NCBI RefSeq assembly: GCF_037392515.1
Contig: NC_090290.1
Location: forward strand, 16,567,753 to 16,631,752
Direction: 5' to 3'
Length of the DNA: 64,000 nucleotides
DNA from: Haliotis asinina
Lineage: Eukaryota > Mollusca > Gastropoda > Lepetellida > Haliotidae
The notes beneath the pieces are model-generated. The model was not told the origin of the DNA. It did not search any database and was given only the letters and a program-made list of their open reading frames with translations. The first letter of the stretch is position 1; every line of letters begins with the position of its first letter. Positions 1 to 13,021 of this stretch are shown here, one piece after another. Position numbers and translations under genes: made by a program.

Positions 1-3000
1 GGAACGTCATTTAATTGTTCTAGCGACGGCACTGGAAAACATTATTTGTCTTCAGCACTATTACAAACTACCAATCCCCGAAAATTATATATCCTCCGTT
101 CTGGGCAGACACAGAAAAAATGAACGATTTATCTGCGGAGCCGAATATGTCTATTCGTCCAGCTATATATTGTGGTTTTCATAAAAGACTCGCTGAACAT
201 ATAATCCAGATACTACAGCTAGAAGATTGAACCGTACGTAAATAATCTGAAACACGATTGTGTTCGTGAAACATATCAGTTAAAATCAAAACAAGTTCTA
301 CAATGGAAAACAATGAGGAAAAGGAATGATAGCAAAGAACACTCTCAACCCACTTGCCTTGTTTCAGATGTCATGTATGTTAACGCTGAGGGACAATTTG
401 ATAGGTAACAATACCATGTTAGCATCGCCCTCATTTCAGAACTGCTTACCAACTGTTGGTGTCTAATTATTTGAAGTGTCCTCCAAGGGACTCACATTCA
501 CTGTTCGTGTAGTCCCATGAGGTAATCATCTGTCAGTATCAGAGTTTCCAACATCCCGAAGAGGCCATAGACATGTTAGCCAGGCTCCCACCGTCTAAAG
601 GCGGCCTTTGTTGTTTAACATTGATAATTCAATAGTGTCATACCCCCAAACAGTGGATTCATTTTGAATGACAGGTGAAGGCTCTTGTTCCTATGATCCA
701 TCTTTTTATCTTGTCTTTTATTGCGATCAGTTCTGCACATTTTTGTGTTGTTTCTTTGAAGTTTGTGATTGTCCTCTTTCAATAAACAGCTATGGCTTGA
801 AAAGAGGTAGTGCCACTGGGACATACTGCGCTTCAGATTGTTTGATTAACAAGGAGTTTCTTCATGCCAACATTCACTGATCTTTGTGTTATGAGAGTAT
901 ATTTTCTGAAAACTGTATTATTAATTACGTGATAATTAATATAGGCCACATTTCGTATGATAAATTTCATTACTGTTAGTATTTTTGCAGTAGGCTTTCA
1001 GGAAGTGCTTTAGATTTACTTCCTCTGAATTTATGGTTTTTTTTGTGCTTACTTCCGGGAGACTGCTAGAAGATTCCACGTTGCTGGCGATGGTCGTGTG
1101 CGCTCGAACTTTCAGCAAATGTATAAATGTATAATGTATATATGCTGGTTGTCGTGTTGTCGACACGGACAGATTAACTGGAGAATATATATCGTCATGC
1201 CTCTGGCAACGCTTGATCTACATAACCGCTGCCTGACCGCTCGCTGTGTTACATTCTGCGTAACTGTTTCTCACTTTCCCACCAAGACTTCGGTGAGTTG
1301 GCATTATATTTGTGACCCATTACTTTAGAACTGACTCAGTTGTATGGTACATGAAACCACTATTGTGAATCTCTGTATTTTGCTTTGTATCTTGCCTTTG
1401 TTTTTGCTGCATAAAAAATATGGAACATCTCATACTTGTCAGTGTTATATTTTGCTGGTTCGGTGGGGATTTTTCACACCTTTTGTCACGACAAATCTTT
1501 GACCGTAACAATCGAAAGAATCTGTTCTGAGTATACCTGAGGTCACTTAAAGAAAGAGGCAGCAAATTCAACACCGACACGTGTTCAAATTTCGGTCTGG
1601 TAGTTCCACGATGTTGTTGTGGCCCAACAAGACGATTGTGGTGTTTCCTGATAGGCACGCTGGTACCTTTGTCAGGGCCAGGTATGTCCACTTAGCTCAA
1701 GTGCCGCCATTGTTCGATTCAATGAAGTGTATACACAGTCTCTTTACTGGTGGTTTCACGTTCAGAACTGTGTCGTGTGACAAGGAAATTGACACAACGA
1801 GGAAAATATAAAATTACCGGGTTCATGTCCTTTGGACTAACACAGAAAGATTGAACACATTTACAACATATCAAGCATATTTAACTACCGGATGGTATTC
1901 TATCCTCATTCACTTCCATGAGATTCAGCCGATTCTTTACATAACGATGCATAGTTCTTGCAAGGACTGAACGCCAGTAGCACCAGCCCCTTTCTTTGTT
2001 AGTAGCATCATGCATCCTGTCTAATTTCTCCAATTTACCTACACGAAAAACATACGATGGATGTGAGTACAAACTAAATGCATCTGCCAGAGAACATGCT
2101 GTACCGTAAAGGTTCAACTGTTACACCCCATGGCAGAAGTCTGTGCTTTAATATTTCGCTCTCGTTTCACAAAAGTACAAGTATTGTAGTGGCATTTTGA
2201 TTTACAAATTTGAAACACCTGTACCAAGGTATAGCAAGATTTAGTTGGTATCGATGGAAAGCTTGGAATCTCTAATTTTCCAAAACCAATGTTGCCAGGC
2301 TTGAAAGTGTAAAGCAATATGTCAGTTTGTTCGTTTCCATGGTAATCATGCTATTTTCCAAAGAGCATGGCAGCTATATACAAAAGAATACATCTTCACT
2401 ATGAATGGTGATTTTATCTTTTTGAGAATGCGTGTGATGAGCCAAGTACTGTGCCACCGAACTATTCAAAACAATGCGGTCAAAGGTCAAGGTCGCAGTA
2501 ATCCACTTTGTTGCTATTCTTGCTTGACATTCTACGTTCACCTCTCATCTTTCTTAAAAAAACATGGTGATAAGACTGAGAAAGGTGTGAGATTGTTTTA
2601 AAGTTCTCTTTCTAGCCAAGGAAGAAAAAGTGAGCATTATTTTATTGTAAGAACAAAACATACTCCTATCTAAACCTAAAGGCAGAAAATCAAACTCAAT
2701 TAAACTGATTTCGGCTCAAAACTCAATACGTCTGATGTAATTTTTTGTCCTCCTGAAAGGTCATGTAAGTTTCAAATATTCCCACATTTCTATGCACTAT
2801 ATATATTTAAACATAGTAATATCGTTATTATAAGTTTTAAATAAACTTGTCGGTGATTGTGACTTGTGACTTGTGACTGGGAGGATGCTATATATCCAAC
2901 ACAGGCCCATACAGGTATCAAAGACACGGTATGTAATTCTGTTGCCTCCGTTAAATACGGAATTTACGTGAGTCTTGCAGTCCCGTGCACACTTTCAGAA

Positions 3001-4429
3001 TACCATGTAGCTAATAGCATTAACCGAGGGAGAAGTCTACAATGCATTTATCACACTCCTCGGAGGGCTGACAAGGAAACCTGACATTTTTAAGCGTAAT
3101 TGTCCAATGTATTTTACATTAAGGTAAGATTATATATATATATATACATACACAAATATGTAGTGCATGAACGTTTCACCTTGTCAAGGATATATAATGT
3201 CAAAGTTTGCGGAGTTTGTATGTGATATGTTCATCCAGTGTCTTCCTATTGTGACTGGTAATGCCACAAGTGGTCAGCGCAGTTACTGTTTCCATTTCTG
3301 AAATGTACATCTTAAAATCATGTCATTTGAATCATCGAATTAGCATGGATATCCAGCAATATTCTGTTAACCAGGCCTACGGGTAAGACGAACCAAACTA
3401 GATCCTCCGACCTCGTTCCATCAGGAGCCTTTTTAACTAAACAGATGCACAAATGTCTATCAGCACATAAGAATTTGTGGAAAACGACTTTTACCAGCCT
3501 TCATGAAACTGTTTATACCTATCCCATCGGACATTGCAATTGTCTCCCCATCTCATATTTCACATTTCTCAAACTGATAAATTCTTTAACTGACGAGGAA
3601 CGACCTTCAGAAGTCCAGTCATCGTTTAATCTTACTTTGCAAGTGTTCACTGATCACCTAGGGAATGGTAGCAGCAAAGGTCAGTAACTCCCCCAGGAAC
3701 AAGGAGGTCTTTTTTTAACAAAGAAACATCCCCACTGGTTAAATGAGTAACAGCAAGTAATAGCAGACATTAGCACCGCTTCCCCGGGGACAGTAGAACA
3801 TGCTAACCAGTAGCCTCCATGTTATTGTGAGCCGTCGACCGGTGATTGTGAGCAATAGATATAATTTGGTCCGTTTATACTATTAAGAAGAGCCATGCGA
3901 TCCACTGATAGTATACTCAAAGGCAAAAGTTATTGTGCTAATCATTGTTAAGCTTTAACTGCCGCGATCGAAATGTTTTACATGATCTGACAAATGTTTA
4001 AGGAAATGGTAACAATCCCAGGTTCATAACTCTGCGCTCCTAACATACACAAAGGAGCCACAACACAAGACTGGGATCACTAGCAGGTTCATCTAGACAA
4101 ACAGGTATGAGAGAGTCCAGCTTGTGTCTTGCTGCAAACCCGGTACGTTCAGTTCGTTGAGGCCACTCAAAGTCAATTTAAGGTCTTGGCGAAAATCATT
4201 CTATGTACGAGGAAGGGTTCATGCGGCGTTGTTGGAAGCTTGGGGTGACATCCATGTCATCCGTAGGGCGTCAATAGGGTGACAAATCAGGGCATCTTAC
4301 GAGTTGGGATATCATAATGACGTAGCGGTTATTCTGACTAAACCACCGCTAACTCGAACAAAGTGTTGTTTGACGTTATCATGTTGACATGTCACTATAG
4401 GGCCGTGCTAATAAACAAAAATAATTGGT
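1..4429. other. Unannotated A+T-rich DNA, no supported gene
   Basis: No ORF here has a recognisable motif. The longest is 123 codons, minus strand, 1320-1691; it resembles no family I know and lies opposite an unrelated 76-codon ORF. A short (TA)n run sits near 3133-3145. I see no tRNA B box, no SINE tail and no transposase motif. It is best described as intergenic or intronic sequence. Confidence 0.5.
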
Positions 4430-5210
4430 AACGTGTTCATTTGCAAAATGTCCGTCTATGCCTCCCAACATTCAAACTCCAGTCACAATCATGCTATTGA
4501 TTTCCAACCCCGGGCGATGTCACCACTACCTCCAAGACCATCTCCTTCAAGAACATATAGCCACAATGTAACTTTCACCTGCATCCCGACCGGCACTTGT
4601 TTTAGCCTCAGCTCGGTATAAAAATAGACGGAGCTCATCGGTGAACAGGGTTCTTGTCCACTTCTCCACCATCTCCTTCAAGAACATATAGCCATAATGT
4701 AACTTTCACCTGCATCCCGGCCGGCACTTGTTTTACCTTCAGCTCGGTATAAAACTAAACGGGGCTCATCGGTAAACAGGGTTCTTCTCCACTTACGTGC
4801 TCCCAATCGTAAGTGTAACCTGTACCACTGTCAATGTTATGGCGTCAGAATTGCACGTCGGTCAGCTGTCTTGCACGGATACCGTAGATGTGCTGATTAC
4901 ACCCAACAGATCTCACAGAAACATCTTGGTTGACAGGTTTTTAACGGACTGTAAGGCTTGCTGGTTGGAACTTGTGTCACAGTTACATGGTTCGAATCTA
5001 TCGGTCTTGATGTTGGGTCGTACCTGGTGTACAACTGTGGGGTCCGTCTAGATATCGTGCTTGTTTTGCAGAATACGTTCCCATGTGACTCAAATTGTGT
5101 TTCTGTGGACGTTGAATCTACGAGTGAAAGCGAGATACCAGACTGCTGTATACAGTTAGAACATCACCTGCCATTTCCTCCGAGAACATGTCAAATTTCG
5201 TGATTTTTGA
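4430..5210 (-). pseudogene. Decayed Tc1/mariner-family transposase
   Basis: Read on the minus strand with frame changes, the region gives Tc1-like motifs in the right order. Near 4850-4890 there are GIRARQ and RRAILTP, matching the end of the DNA-binding part, where Tc1 proteins have G-I/L-R-A-R-R-P. These are followed by a KWRRTLFTDEPRLVLYRAEG segment near 4735-4800, which corresponds to the family's W(R)xVLFTDESRF block around the first catalytic Asp. The family cuts and pastes DNA as a DDE transposase of about 340 residues. Here there are several frameshifts and stops and no identifiable third catalytic residue, and the first-Asp block is present twice because of a 131-bp tandem duplication. 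I found no terminal inverted repeats. A dead relic is the best reading; the family call rests on motif resemblance only. Confidence 0.62.
4537..4799. repeat. 131-bp tandem duplication within the transposase relic
   Basis: Two direct copies (4537-4667 and 4668-4798) start at ACCATCTCCTTCAAG and run through CAGCTCGGTATAAAA to a GGTTCTT-TCCACTT end. They differ at a limited number of positions. Both contain the antisense of the LFTDE block, so the duplication arose after or during decay of the transposase. Confidence 0.85.
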
Positions 5211-7014
5211 CGTTTCGACGACCACGTTAACAACCTATTTAGTTGGTTCAAATCCCCAAATTCATTCATAAGTTTACCAATAAAAACATCCATGTTACAA
5301 TAACACTTACCTTTGAGTACATATACAGGTAAAATGTCATACACACGGTATTTCGTTATGCAGGAGAAAACAGTCCAAATTTTGATGTGTTAATTTAAGG
5401 GATCATAAACAAGTTTCTATTGTCAAAATGCATTGTTTCCCATGACAAATATGATTCCCGTATGGTCCTATACATGCCTGCATTAGGTACGAGGTAAACA
5501 GTTGAATTCTCATTTACTATATACTTTGCGAGTTGTAATCTGCTAGTGTAATGTTTAAAGACATATTTCAACGGAAGAACAGTAGTTTGTTTGTGAAAAC
5601 AGTTGGTGTAAGTCACTGGTTGCTCAGAGATTTACAGAGAAACTAAACCTGAAAAAAACAGCCTCAACTTACAACTAATATGTTTCTCTTCAACAAGTAA
5701 AATACAAAGGGATTAGATGGTAATGTTTTGAAAACACAAGGCTGCCATAAACTAAGCGTAAATGTACATTTACACTGAAAGATTTAAAGACAAAATCACG
5801 TTAAAGACGAGGGCGAACAACATAAGACCAGACATTTATTATGGTAAAATGGCACCCGTTTGATGGAGGAGTAGCTTATCCCGATGTATGTTGTGATTAC
5901 GTTTAAGGTTGTGTCTGAGAAACCTAGCCGGTTCAGTTAAAAGGTAAGGTATTGTCAAACATGACAGGGTTGGCCAACTGTCACGCATTTACTAGATGCT
6001 GTCCTCGTTGGTTTATATAAAGCCTTCGGTAATACTGAAATTTAGTGATGCTTGTTTACTAATGAACGCTACTACATGTTGCTACATCTGTACCAAAATC
6101 TTAAAACGTACACTGCACTGCTACTAATATTTAAAATATAAAAGTACGTCAAAGTAATAATGGTGTGGTTGAGGAAGAGGTTGTGTGATAAACTTGTTCG
6201 TCAGTATGGGAGACTTTGTGATAAACACGACATGAATGGTTAGTAGTTGCCTGTTTAACGCCGATTTCAGCAATATTCCTTCTGTTTCGCCGTACAGAGA
6301 AGGTGCGTTGAGAACAGGAACACAAACTCACGAAACACGGTTTTTTATACGTTTGCAATTTTTCAGTGTCTATCATTTGATTAATACCTGCTGTACATAA
6401 GCATTGTGATTTATTACCTCCCTTACATTACCTTCTGCATCTTGACAAGTGCACAAGAATCACAATTTTGTTGGGACCAGACATTTCCTTTGTTAGTACC
6501 TTCATTCCATAGAGCCAGATCAAGTATTGTTTATAAGATCTTTGTAAGAGGTCCACACATGTTGAAGTCAAACTGAAAATAAATTGATTTTTTTAAGTGT
6601 CTACAGGTTAATTCTATCGATGAGTGAATATAAAACAGGTGTAATAGTACTTCAGTCAACATGTATTCTTCTTTGTGCCCCATGGTTTGAAGTAAGATCT
6701 GTAGTATGTACAGTTTGCCTACAATTCCGGGATTTGTCTGGCATATTTATAATGAAGGGAGGAAGGCATGCATAACAGTTGTTCTATAAGCCGTTCCCAT
6801 ACTTTATTTGTGTCTGTTGTGATATATACGGAGAGAGACAAATGAAGGAACACTGGGTATTGAAGCTTTCCTTTCATATTGTCATCACCAGCTTTCAAAA
6901 GAAGTGGTGTGATGAAATCTGGGAAATAATAAACCCTTGAATGTTCCAGTGATCCTATTCTTATTTTTCACAGAATAGTTTTCATGATATCATTCTAGTT
7001 TTAAATTAAAACCC
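5211..7014. other. Unannotated A+T-rich DNA
   Basis: Only short ORFs with no motif. No repeat copy of any family recognised elsewhere in the window. Confidence 0.45.
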
Positions 7015-7137
7015 GTGACACTCTAGTAGTTGTATTGTCCATATTGATTTTAGTATTTGTGTAAATTAAATTGTTCTTGTCACAGTGTGGCTGCAATAGT
7101 GCCAACGGGACAGTAGAAACTCACTCACTCACTCGGA
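7015..7137 (+). mobile_element. Relic of the I/Nimb-like LINE 3' end
   Basis: The segment ends in AAACTCACTCACTCACTC, preceded by TGTGGCTGCAATAGTGCC. This follows the order of the LINE tail at 46575-46643 (TATGGCTGAAATATTGCC, then TTAACTCACTCAC). Upstream, CTCTAGTAGTTGTATTGTCC resembles the LINE 3' UTR CACTAGTTGTTTTAGTGTCC at 46508-46527. It is strongly diverged, so an old, 5'-truncated insertion. Confidence 0.5.
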
Positions 7138-9945
7138 TCCAAACCATGTCTTTTATCTTCATTGGGTCCTTGGTTTCTGACGTTTATGTTGATGTCACCA
7201 ATATTGTCAAGACTAACTACGATGACCTCAACGGACCCCACCGACATTCTCACAGGCTTGTCACCGTAAAGTTTGACCGAAGTGACTTTCTTATGTTCCA
7301 GTGTGAACGCAAAACCTGTTAAGCAAACGTCAATAACCCTCGATATGGGTGATGTGGGTCATTATCAGGGTTTAATATTTGCCCCAAACTCCAGTAGTAC
7401 ACTATTATTGTCAATAACTTAAAACTACAGAGGTCCCACGAGAGATTAATTTAAATCACTTTTTCATTAATGGTCCCAGTCCAGATCTGTTCAATTTTCT
7501 TCTAATTGCGCCTTTATCTTATGTTCATTATTTGTGTAGAACCTACAGCGACGTTGCGGCTGCTTATCTGAGGTGAAGACATCCCTTAGGAGTGGACTAA
7601 TACCTGCTAATATTTCCATCTTTCACATTTAACCAGTGGAGATGCATCTTTGGTCTTGAGGGAGCAACTGACCTTTGCAGTGACCACTCACTGAGTGACC
7701 ACAAGCCTTGTGAAGTAGGATTACAGGTTGAATCGACATCTTGAAGCCGTTCCTTATCATTGGTCATTATTTAAGGGATTTCTCAATAGAGGAAATTTGA
7801 ACTAGAAGATGAGGATTTGCACTGTCCGGTGGGTGGTGTAAAATAGTTGGTGAAAGGCGTTTTAAAAGTCTTTATATGTGTTGATCTGGATTGGTATTAG
7901 TTTGGTCCTAAGGCGGGTGAAAGAGCACAATGGTTGGGTCTTGTTCGGTTCACCTCATCTTTAGATCTGGATAATATCAATTTACACGAAGCGCTTTGCT
8001 GCTGTGAGGATGAACTTGGCTATCAACCATGAGGGTATGAACAGCTTAAGTATGGGACGTTGGAATTGTCGAAATACATTTCCCAGGTGACAGTTGCGAA
8101 AATTTGTCTACAGTTCGCCTCATGTGTTGATGCAGCATATTTGTAATCCGTCAAGGCAGATTAAGCAACGGAGTTAGGTTTCAGGCTAGGGACAGTCTTT
8201 CCGTCACCGTAAGACAACAGAATCCAGCTTTAAAATTCACTTTCACTTTAAGCAAGCAATCAAAGGGGCATTAAGCTGCTTACAGTGTCGTCAATTCACG
8301 AAGACCTTTTTTCAGCAGGTTAATCAAACGCACGGGTATCAGTGCTATCATGGTTTTCCAATAATATTTATGAGCAATCGTTTAATTATCAGTGAAAGAG
8401 CTAGGTGTGGTGATTTTAGGAAATAACGACTCTTCATTTCATCAGAACAAGTTCTCAGGAGAACAACTACGAAGAAAATGACAATTTCTGCCGCTTCGGA
8501 TATTGTTTATATGCAACAATGCGAAACTTGCTCAAATTGTGTGCAGGGTAGGTTTCCTTCTATGAATATGTTATATGTGGTGTTATTTCAAAACAGTCTG
8601 TCAACAAGACTGTGATGTATGTGCACACATCTTTAAAGATGTCAATGAGGTTTCTGTTATTTCTGGAATGATCCGTCGCAACAAAGGGAAGCGAATCAAT
8701 ACCATCATCTCGAAATGACATTAGATATGACCCATTTCGCGTAATTTTGTTTAACAACAATCACTATACTTATGTCATTTTATTTCACCTATATGTAGTG
8801 GACGCGGGGTTTGTAAGGTGCGGTTGCTCTCGACACAAGTGTCAAACAAACAGGTGTAAATGCTTCGAAGATAGATGAAGTGCAATAATCGCTGCCACAA
8901 TAGATTTAACTGTTCAAATACGTGATGTTGAAGTTGTGATCCACTTTAATAGATTAAGCGATTAGCTATTGAGTAAAATTTCACGACATGGCTGACCGTC
9001 TTAGTTATTTTACGAAATGACTGACCCTCTTTCTTATTTCACGAAACGGGTGTTTTCACTGTCTGACTAACATATACATAACTTGTTAACGGGAAATCTG
9101 CTCAACTTCACATATTAACATCATTTATAGCATCTATCTTGGATTATACGGAACACTATTGCTGCGGAATGGTGCGGAATGTACATCTTTTCTTCTAAAC
9201 CGCACCAGCAGTTGTCTAAATTAGATGATGTAGAGGGCATCGACTCTAGGTCTGAATGCAGATATTTACAAGTAATTGTACGGTTCTGTTTTAATTCGCG
9301 CATTCTTACCAGACGCAATTACCGAATCTTTCCATTCTGTCTCTGGAATAACTCCAGGAAATAAGAGGCTCGTCGGGGTCCGCCTTTCGGACGTCATTCG
9401 GACACTAGTAATGTAGAACAACAATGTTAATTATAAGTCAACATGTAAACGTACTTCTCCTGTTCGATTGGAAAGGATCGAGGCTAAGGTGTGGGTACTC
9501 CCAGCATAGGAACATCTAACTACACACTTCCCGTAATCTTACCAAGGTTACGTGAAACCCTCTTTACAACCAGTGGGTCGGTTCTATTACGCGTGGTGCT
9601 TACGGGAATGAAAATATCTCGAAAAATGAAAAATCCAAGATGTATTGATTATAACGTGATGAATAAATATTGCATTTTATTTTGTGTGAGATTACAAACA
9701 TTCACAATATTGAAGAATATAATAACACCCTATGTGTATACGTGTATATATACACCTCCACACACACACAATCACACACACATTATATATATATATAGTT
9801 ATTAAGTAGTACCACCTCAAACGCACTTTACTTCGTTGTATCCGAAGTTCGTTGTTCGCATTTGTCTATGATACAAATCAAGTATACAGGACCAAAAAAC
9901 ACTCAGTTCACAAGTCATATAGGGTGTTTAATATAAAAGGTGATG
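7138..9945. other. Unannotated DNA; short CA/TA tract near 9750-9800
   Basis: No coding signal. At 9750-9800 a mixed (CA)n and (TA)n microsatellite produces spurious His-Thr codons. The remainder shows no repeat I recognise. Confidence 0.45.
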
Positions 9946-10020
9946 AGCTAGTATAATGGGTCAAGTGTTCACTCGTCACGTCGAAGATTCGGGTTCGATT
10001 CCCCCACATTCGTGCTGAGG
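9946..10020 (+). mobile_element. tRNA-like SINE head (family A type), isolated
   Basis: A degenerate A box (GAGCTAGTATAATGGG) is followed by the core CGTCACGTCGAAGATTCGG and a good RNA polymerase III B box (GGTTCGATTCC). The CGTCACGTCGAAGA-TCGG core is shared with the SINE at 13262. No recognisable SINE body or ACTC tail follows, and the ends do not pair as a true tRNA acceptor stem, so this is a SINE-head relic and not a tRNA gene. Confidence 0.55.
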
Positions 10021-10519
10021 GATATCATAGGCGCCAAGGTTGTAACTGGTGAGAATACATTCTATAGGTGGTGCAAAACTCCCGGGTATGAACTGCCAGT
10101 ACACAATAATCAGCTTGTTGGTGGTAAGAAAACAAGTTATCATACATAAAGGCCAATGCAAAGGAACCACACGTTTGGACTATCCTAAGAAACAGGAACT
10201 ATTTCGAGTAAAAGCTGTAAAATAATTTGCTTTTGCTGTGGGAGGTTCTTCAAACACATCAAACATTTCTTCCTAAACCAAACGCAATTGTCTCATTTGC
10301 TCTATTCAGACTATGAACGGCCATTAATGGTACTCCGCCGCCAAGTCATTTGGGAGGTTAGAACTAGTTAACTGGGACAGACATAACTATTAGCCCAGCC
10401 CCTGGAGACAATCTTCATTGAGATCATCAGTTTATCTGTCTCTTGTCTCCGCTCATTAGAATGTTATAAAGCAAGGTCAAGACGGGAAGAGTAGTTGGAG
10501 CTGGGAGAGTGTTGGGGGA

Positions 10520-10529
10520 GGTGTGTGTG

Positions 10530-10561
<32 letters not shown>

Positions 10562-10568
10562 TGCGTGC

Positions 10569-10612
<44 letters not shown>

Positions 10613-10670
10613 ATGTGTGTGTGTATGTCTGGGTGGGTGGGAGAGAGAGAGAGAGAGAGAGGGGGGGGGG
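10520..10670 (+). repeat. Compound microsatellite (GT)n-(GTGC)n-(GT)n-(GA)n-Gn
   Basis: Runs of GT, GTGC and GCGCGC, then GTAT/GTGG variants, a (GA) tract and a G homopolymer ending at about 10670. Alternating purine-pyrimidine sequence of this length can adopt left-handed DNA. Cys-Val and His-Thr ORFs on both strands here are artefacts. Confidence 0.95.
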
Positions 10671-11007
10671 ATGTGATTTTTCACATGACCAGCTAGGAAT
10701 ACCCACTCAATTGACGCGGCCTCATCCCAAAAATACTTGACAACTGGTAGTTCAGTTTACTGACTCGTACTGTGTCGTTTTGATTCCCATGTTTAAATAA
10801 ATAAGATATTTAACCGGGATTCGGTCCATACGACAACAAAGTGAAACCAGCAACCTCAAAAATGCGCTGTAATTAATGAAATGATTACAAATAATAAAAA
10901 AGATAATGCAGAGGTATAACTATGACCCTTCATGGTCCTTTGCAATTTGGCATTGCAACTTTGAAGATGGGACTTTTAAAAGTTCTGCTAATGCTAATGA
11001 GAATGTG

Positions 11008-11195
11008 TAATCCCAATTGTAAGTTATCGCGTCTGAAAGATCGAGTGTGTGAATTAGCTACAACACTTCTACAGGACCTACGCAGAACATTAGAATGTGC
11101 ATTTCAGTGAGAACGGCAAGGTCAGTTGTAACTTATAGCATGTGAAAGAGCGAGTCTGTGGATTAGCTACAACACTGCCGCAGAACCTATATAAT
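11008..11195. repeat. Diverged tandem duplication, about 117 bp
   Basis: The motif order AATTGTAAGTTATCGCGTC, GAAAGATCGAGTGTGTG, TTAGCTACAACACT, AGGACCTA recurs about 117 bases downstream as AGTTGTAACTTATAGCATG, GAAAGAGCGAGTCTGTG, TTAGCTACAACACT, AGAACCTA. No coding content is evident. Confidence 0.7.
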
Positions 11196-11407
11196 CACTG
11201 CAAATAAATTTACAACAATTTCCACAACACACTCAAAAATGAAACTTAGCTTTCTTTCAAGCATTTTTACAGATTCGAATGCGGTCTTTTAACATGATGA
11301 TTTAAGTATTTGATGGGATGGTACAAAGCAACACCACAGTACTTAACAAAACCGAATGTAACTTACCATATTTTCAGAGAACCTTATCGTCGAATAACAA
11401 AGAGGAA

Positions 11408-11442
11408 TATCCCTCTTATCTATCCCTCTTATCTATCCCTCA
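11408..11442 (+). repeat. Short 14-bp repeat, about 2.5 copies
   Basis: TATCCCTCTTATC is repeated head to tail and ends in TATCCCTCAT. No function is inferred. Confidence 0.8.
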
Positions 11443-11887
11443 TAATACCAAACTGTGAGATCAAAGTGGTATCCTTTTGCTTTGAACATGACAATCACAG
11501 AGGACATGTTTTTATCTTATGTCAACTCTGTAAAAATAAACATTGTTTGATTTGTAAACACGAATGTTTCAGAACTCCTTAACACGGTGCTCGTACAGAT
11601 GAACCAAGGGTTTTAATTGCCTTGACCATGCCTTCACTAGGTATTGGCTAATATTACACACAGTCTACGAGAAATTGACTTTGCAGTAAGAAAGACGATT
11701 CCTGCTCGATTTAATTGGCAATTAGTGAATTGTGTTTATGAGATGGAAAAAATGTTACAAAGTTGAGAGTTTTTTTGTTCTCTTTTATACGTATACTAAT
11801 TATAACATTTTGGTCGTGTAGTTTTACTACGCGTGTAGAGGACCGTTGGAATTAATCTTCCGTACATGCTTGTCACAAGAGTCACCA

Positions 11888-12094
11888 CGGGATCGTGTGG
11901 TCAGGCCCGATAACTTGGTTGACCCATGTCATCATATCAGTAATTGTGTACATGGAATGTTCATGGTGTTGATCATTGGAGTGTCTGATCTCATCTCGGT
12001 CATTTACTGACCGCTGCTATATGGCTGGAATATTGCTGTGTGCTACGTTAAACAGCAGCAGCAACGACAACGACAACAACAGCAGCAACCCCAA
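11888..12094 (+). mobile_element. SINE family B relic with a CAG/CAA-type tail
   Basis: The family B order is recognisable: GGGATCGTGTGGTCAGGC, CTTGGTTGACCCATGTCATC, TGTTGATCATTGGA-TGTCTG, TTTACTGACCGC, ATATGGCTGGAATATTGCTG. The 5' part is missing. Instead of ending in ACTC repeats it ends in GTTAAA followed by CAGCAGCAGCAACGACAAC-type triplets. The tail swap is unusual for the family in this window. Confidence 0.7.
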
Positions 12095-12810
12095 AATAGC
12101 AAAGACATTAAAAACACGAGAAAACACGGCAGATACTGGATAGATGGATCGAAATGTGCCTGAACAAAACAAAATTCAGTTAAAAGGGCGTGACGGCTGA
12201 GTGGTTGAATATTGGTTTACACGTCACCACTGTAATGTTTTCATAGGGAGCAATGAAAAGTAGCTTTGCATATTGCGCTTTCGATGAAAACTAAACCAGG
12301 AAATTTGGCGTTACGAGCGAATACTTCAACTACCTGGGTACCCTACAACCAGGCTGTCGGATCAGTGAAGACGTGTTCACATGGATTTCAGGTATTCCCT
12401 CTTTATACATGTGAAATTAGGAGCGCTGCTTTGAAAAGAAACCCCAAAACACACTTCAATGAAATAGACACATTGATGTAAACGGAGGGTCATAAAAAAT
12501 AGAAAAGCGAACCCTTACTTTGATGTATGTTTAAACTTTAGATTGCCATTTTTATATTAAATTTAACTAACTGTACTGACCCTTAGTCAACAAATAACAC
12601 ATCTACGTGGGTACACTCCTTAAATATTCTTGTGTTTATTTTAAAATCTAACTAATGTTGTACATTGCTTAAGCTGTTTTTAATTTTGAGCCAAATCACC
12701 AAACCACAGATAAGTTGTGGAAATAGTTTCAGGAATCAGTGATGGTGTAATTCAAAGTCTGTATCCTCTACGAACAAACTCTTGAACCAATACCATTACT
12801 GAAGTACATG
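12095..12810. other. Unannotated DNA with a weak tRNA-like A box near 12187
   Basis: GTGACGGCTGAGTGGTTGAA near 12188-12207 resembles the A box of a Leu/Ser-type tRNA or SINE head, but no B box follows at the correct distance. Nothing else is recognisable. Confidence 0.35.
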
Positions 12811-12921
12811 AGTGAGTGAGATTAGTTTTTCGCCGCTTTCAGTAATATTCCTGCAATATTGTACCCATTTAACGAATGAATCGAACCCTGGTCATCGTCG
12901 AGAAAACCGAAATAGGCTACC
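12811..12921 (-). mobile_element. Compact tRNA-derived SINE (family A)
   Basis: On the minus strand a tRNA-like head (GTAGCCTATTTCGG ... AGGGTTCGATTCAT) leads to AATATTGCAGGAATATTACT, GAAAGCGGCGAAAAACTAA and a short CTCACTCACTC tail. The body is shorter than that of the copy at 27963. CATTACT...GAAGT-C occurs on both sides (about 12793-12808 and 12922-12940) as an imperfect candidate target duplication. Confidence 0.65.
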
Positions 12922-13021
12922 ACATTACTCATTGAAGTGCGAGATAAATGTGCCTGTGTCAGTGTACCTTTTTCCACTGAGCGTCTGTCCCTTATTCTAC
13001 ATGATCCATGATCTTGACTAC

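Noticed and set aside
1320..1691. 123-codon minus-strand ORF as a possible gene
   Set aside because: No motif, biased composition, no start context, no splice or neighbour support, and an opposing unrelated ORF.
10427..10740. His-Thr and Cys-Val rich ORFs of 80-85 codons
   Set aside because: Products of the GT/CA microsatellite. The same holds for 37666-38121.
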